Shown here: positions 61,799 through 64,000 of the stretch, one piece after another
How positions within the stretch are numbered: the first letter of the stretch is position 1
How the letters are laid out: the number at the start of each line of letters is the position of its first letter
NCBI GenBank assembly: GCA_905197955.1
Contig: CAJKAR010000006.1
Location: 1 to 64,000, forward strand
Direction: 5' to 3'
DNA length: 64,000 nucleotides
DNA from: an uncultured Lentisphaeria bacterium
Lineage (GTDB): Bacteria > Verrucomicrobiota > Lentisphaeria > Victivallales > UBA1829
The notes under the pieces: model-generated
Seen by the model: only the letters and a program-made list of their open reading frames with translations
The model's database searches: none
What the model was told of the DNA's origin: nothing
Made by a program: the position numbers and the translations under genes

Positions 61799-62653
61799 TT
61801 ATTTCTTTTTCTTTGCGGATTTCTTTTTTTCGGTATTCTGATAGTAGAGTTCCCGGATTTTAGCGACATCAATCGTCGGTTCCGGCAGTTTCGGATTCAT
61901 CCGTTCCATGGTTTCGACAAGGATTTCGGAGACTGCCAGATTGCGGAAACTTTTGTGGTCGGCCGGAATGACGAACCAGGGCGCGTGTTTGGAAGTACAG
62001 CGGTTGATGGCTGCATTGAAAGCATTCATATAATCGTCCCAGAACTCACGTTCCGTGTAATCGCTTTCGGAAATTTTCCAGTGTTTTTCCTTGTCTTCCA
62101 GACGTTCGCCGAAGCGCTTCAGCTGCTCCTCTTTGCTGATATGAAGGAAAAATTTCACGATGGTGGTGCGATTGGAATGGAGAATTTCTTCAAAGCTGTT
62201 GATAAAATCGTAACGTTTTTCGAGCTGTTTTCCGTGGACGAATCCATGAACCTTTTCCACGAGCACACTTTCATAATGGGAACGGTTGAAGATCACGATT
62301 TCTCCGTTTCTGGGCGCCGCGGCATGAATCCGCCAGAGGAAATCGTGCGACGCCTCCAGCGGAGTCGGAACCTTGAACGACTGGGAACGGCATCCCTGCG
62401 GATTCATCGTCCAGAGAACATGATTGATCGTCCCGTCTTTTCCTCCAGCATCCATGGCCTGAAGAACGATCAGGAGCGACTGACGGTTTTCCGCATAGAT
62501 CCGGTACTGGAGTTCCAGCATTCGTTGTGCATTTTCGGCAAGACGAGCCTCCAGTTTATCCCGGTCATCCCATCCGAACGTTTCGCCGGTGTCGATGTCC
62601 CGGACATCAATTTTCCGTCCCGGCTTTACACGCAGTTTTTCATAAAAATTCAT
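61799..62653 (-). CDS. ppk2: Polyphosphate kinase 2 family protein (class III-like)
   Basis: This 284-residue protein has Walker A AMDAGGKDGT (66-75) and Walker B/lid region IVIFNRSHYESVLVEKVHG (119-137). MNPQGCRSQSFKVPTPLEASHDFLWR matches the single-domain PPK2 family. The NRSHYE..LV pattern is closest to class III enzymes, which phosphorylate AMP or ADP from polyphosphate. The C-terminus is a lysine-rich tail. GGAGGG lies about 12 bases upstream. It is monocistronic and converges on the LacI gene with 48 bp between. Confidence 0.9.
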   Translation of the reverse strand: MNFYEKLRVKPGRKIDVRDIDTGETFGWDDRDKLEARLAENAQRMLELQYRIYAENRQSLLIVLQAMDAGGKDGTINHVLWTMNPQGCRSQSFKVPTPLEASHDFLWRIHAAAPRNGEIVIFNRSHYESVLVEKVHGFVHGKQLEKRYDFINSFEEILHSNRTTIVKFFLHISKEEQLKRFGERLEDKEKHWKISESDYTEREFWDDYMNAFNAAINRCTSKHAPWFVIPADHKSFRNLAVSEILVETMERMNPKLPEPTIDVAKIRELYYQNTEKKKSAKKKK

Positions 62654-62854
62654 AGAATCATCACCCTCCCTGTTATCCTTGAAATCAGGATATCACGCGG
62701 GAACAGAAAAAACAAATGAAAAATAGGATTTTTCTGTAAAAATTTCAAAATATGTGATCAACTCCGAATCACTTTCATGGAGTTGTTTTTTCTTTTTTTG
62801 ATGGAATGAATTCTCCGCAGAAAATTGTTTTTTTTTGGAAAGTTGTTCAAAAAA
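62654..62854. other. AT-rich divergent intergenic region
   Basis: This is the start of a gap of about 416 bases (62654-63069) between the PPK2 gene and the solute-binding protein gene. It holds T-runs and a small ATCCT/AGGAT inverted repeat just upstream of the PPK2 start. No further gene was seen. Confidence 0.45.
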
Positions 62855-62887
62855 AAGATTGATTTTAAATCTTGTTTATGCTATTAG
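62855..62887 (+). promoter_or_regulatory. Promoter candidate and overlapping inverted repeat, solute-binding protein
   Basis: TTGATT (62859-62864) and TATTAG (62882-62887) are 17 bp apart. AAGATT (62855-62860) and AATCTT (62868-62873) form a 6-7-6 inverted repeat over the -35. If correct, the mRNA has a leader of about 175 bases before the GTG at 63070. That leader contains a TCTGAA/TTCAGA inverted repeat. Confidence 0.42.
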
Positions 62888-63069
62888 TAGGATCAGATAG
62901 AAACTTGGGAACGTGAAAATCTGAATACGGCAAAAATGGCCTGATTTCAGAGCGCTGTCTTATTGTCTTTCTTCCGAGGGGCCAGACAAATGCTTTGAAA
63001 CCGGAGCAGAGATGCTGTTTTTCCGATTTTGCAATGGTCTCACTTACAAGGAGAGGAAGGAGCAAACTC

Positions 63070-64000
63070 GTGTTACTGCGTGCATTGGTTTTACTTTGTC
63101 TGAGTCTGGCGTGTTTTGCGGAGGCGCCGAAAAAAACACTGGTCAAAGTGGATTCGTTTTTCCAGCCGAACAATATGGAAAACATCTACACGAAACAGCT
63201 GGTTCAGTTCATGCAGAAGAATCCGCAGATTCTGCTGGAACAGTGGGGCGGCATTTCGCTGCCTGGCGGAAAATCATCTCTGATGATGGCAATCGCCGGA
63301 AAGACGGCGCCGGATGTGGGACTTAGCTGGTTTCATATCATCCGGAATGAAATTTCTCAGGATTTTCTCTATCCGCTGAACGAATGGATCGGGGAGGATA
63401 CCAACGGCAACGGGGAAATTGACGATTCCGAAGCAAAATGGCCGGGCTGGAAAAAGATACCTCCGCTTCTCCGCAAGGTTGCCACAGTGGATGGAAAAGT
63501 TTATGGACTGCCGCTGCCGGTCAAGGACATGGTGGCGATCATCTACCGTGTGGACCTCGTCTCCGCCGCGGGACTCGACCCGAACAATCCGCCGAAAACC
63601 TGGGATGAACTTCTCTACTGGTGTTATAAGCTGACCGATACGAACCGCATTATTCCCGGAGCCATCACACAGCAGGGACAGAAAGGAATCTGTCTTCCAG
63701 CCTCGGGCTATCTTTTCCTTCCCTGGATCCAATCCGCCGGAGGCGATCCCATCATTCAGATCCGCAAGAGCCCGAAAAACGGAAAAGAGTACACATTTCC
63801 TCTGTATGAGACTAAATTCATCACGCCGGAAGGGGAAAATCTTTCGAAACAGCCCTCCCAGTGGCGGGCCAACTTTGACTCTCCGGAAGCGATCGAAGCC
63901 ATCAGTTTTCTCTATCAGCTCCGCTGGGGCAAATGGCTGAACATCGACGGCGAACCGATCACGCTCAAGGATGCAATCAAAAAAGGCATTGAATATTCAG
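63070..64000 (+). CDS. Family 1 extracellular solute-binding protein (sugar ABC transporter), cut by window end
   Basis: The frame is open from a GTG at 63070 to the window end (over 310 residues). AGGAAGGAG lies 7 bases upstream. The start reads as a signal peptide (LLRALVLLCLSLACFAEA), possibly a lipoprotein. The rest has the usual pattern of family 1 binding proteins: APDVGLSWFHI, then YPLNEWIGE, VDGKVYGLPLPVKDMVAIIYRVDLV, and PPKTWDELLYWC. It would capture an oligosaccharide for an ABC importer whose permease genes should lie beyond the window. An EF-hand-like loop (DTNGNGEIDDSE) sits in the N-terminal lobe, unusual for this family. Confidence 0.88.
   Translation, partial: MLLRALVLLCLSLACFAEAPKKTLVKVDSFFQPNNMENIYTKQLVQFMQKNPQILLEQWGGISLPGGKSSLMMAIAGKTAPDVGLSWFHIIRNEISQDFLYPLNEWIGEDTNGNGEIDDSEAKWPGWKKIPPLLRKVATVDGKVYGLPLPVKDMVAIIYRVDLVSAAGLDPNNPPKTWDELLYWCYKLTDTNRIIPGAITQQGQKGICLPASGYLFLPWIQSAGGDPIIQIRKSPKNGKEYTFPLYETKFITPEGENLSKQPSQWRANFDSPEAIEAISFLYQLRWGKWLNIDGEPITLKDAIKKGIEYS

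Noticed and set aside
63012..63326. 104-codon frame near the right edge
   Set aside because: The frame from 63070 encodes an obvious solute-binding protein with signal peptide and ribosome site; this one is its shadow.
1..64000. CRISPR arrays, tRNA or rRNA genes, prophage
   Set aside because: No regularly spaced direct repeats of CRISPR size, no cloverleaf candidates in the gaps examined, no conserved rRNA stretches and no phage structural genes were seen. A tRNAscan/Infernal run would settle the RNA genes.

Overview
The window most likely comes from a Lentisphaerota (Victivallis-like) bacterium. The grounds are four pseudopilins with the N-terminal pattern (F-T-L-I-E-L-L-V-V-I-A-I-I-A-I-L, then L-L-P-A-L-N) and C-terminal H-X9-DG signature that are very abundant in Lentisphaerota and Planctomycetota, together with many large secreted carbohydrate-active proteins and LacI/GntR/AraC regulators. 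This is inference from protein style; there is no rRNA or other marker gene in the window.

Layout, left to right. 1-362: end of an IS256-type transposase. 718-5815: AraC regulator, pseudopilin, large secreted TIM-barrel glycosidase-like protein. 5816-8754: an M48 metalloprotease gene bracketed by two diverged direct repeats of about 135 bp. 8755-14383: GntR-type regulator, pseudopilin, small secreted protein, large secreted multidomain protein. 14667-21069: GntR-LacI hybrid regulator, pseudopilin, GH-D/GH31-like glycosidase, CE7 acetyl-esterase, SGNH hydrolase. 21162-24975: dicarboxylate/amino-acid symporter, AEC transporter, M14 carboxypeptidase. 25251-31616: six-gene redox operon (SDR, FrdA/NadB-like flavoprotein, XRE-cupin regulator, OYE-type ene-reductase, ThuA-like protein, 2-hydroxyacid dehydrogenase). 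31677-33971: divergent PocR-AraC regulator and FAD oxidoreductase. 34230-35168: solitary DNA methyltransferase.

50015 down to 35263 (minus strand) is an eight-gene operon: LacI regulator, pseudopilin, SSS symporter, secreted alpha/beta hydrolase, heparinase-II/III-like lyase, GH43-like glycosidase, secreted protein of unknown function, second heparinase-like lyase. It looks like a utilisation locus for an acidic polysaccharide. 54770 down to 50154 (minus) holds a cytoplasmic alpha/alpha-barrel protein, a xylose-isomerase-like protein and a xylulokinase-like protein. Its promoter and that of the LacI operon carry the same 20-bp palindrome at the same distance (22 bp) upstream of the -35 box, so the two units are probably co-regulated.

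55067-58651: a kinase-like/BON fusion and a Sel1-repeat secreted protein. 58770-61750: a GH5-like glycosidase and a LacI regulator read from overlapping divergent promoters. 61799-62653: PPK2 polyphosphate kinase. 63070 to the window end: a sugar-ABC-type solute-binding protein.

The recurring theme is a regulator followed directly by a pseudopilin and then by secreted hydrolases or transport genes. It occurs four times with four different regulators and different enzymes. No secretion-machine core genes are in the window. I regard this locus-specific pseudopilin arrangement as the best candidate for an undescribed system here.
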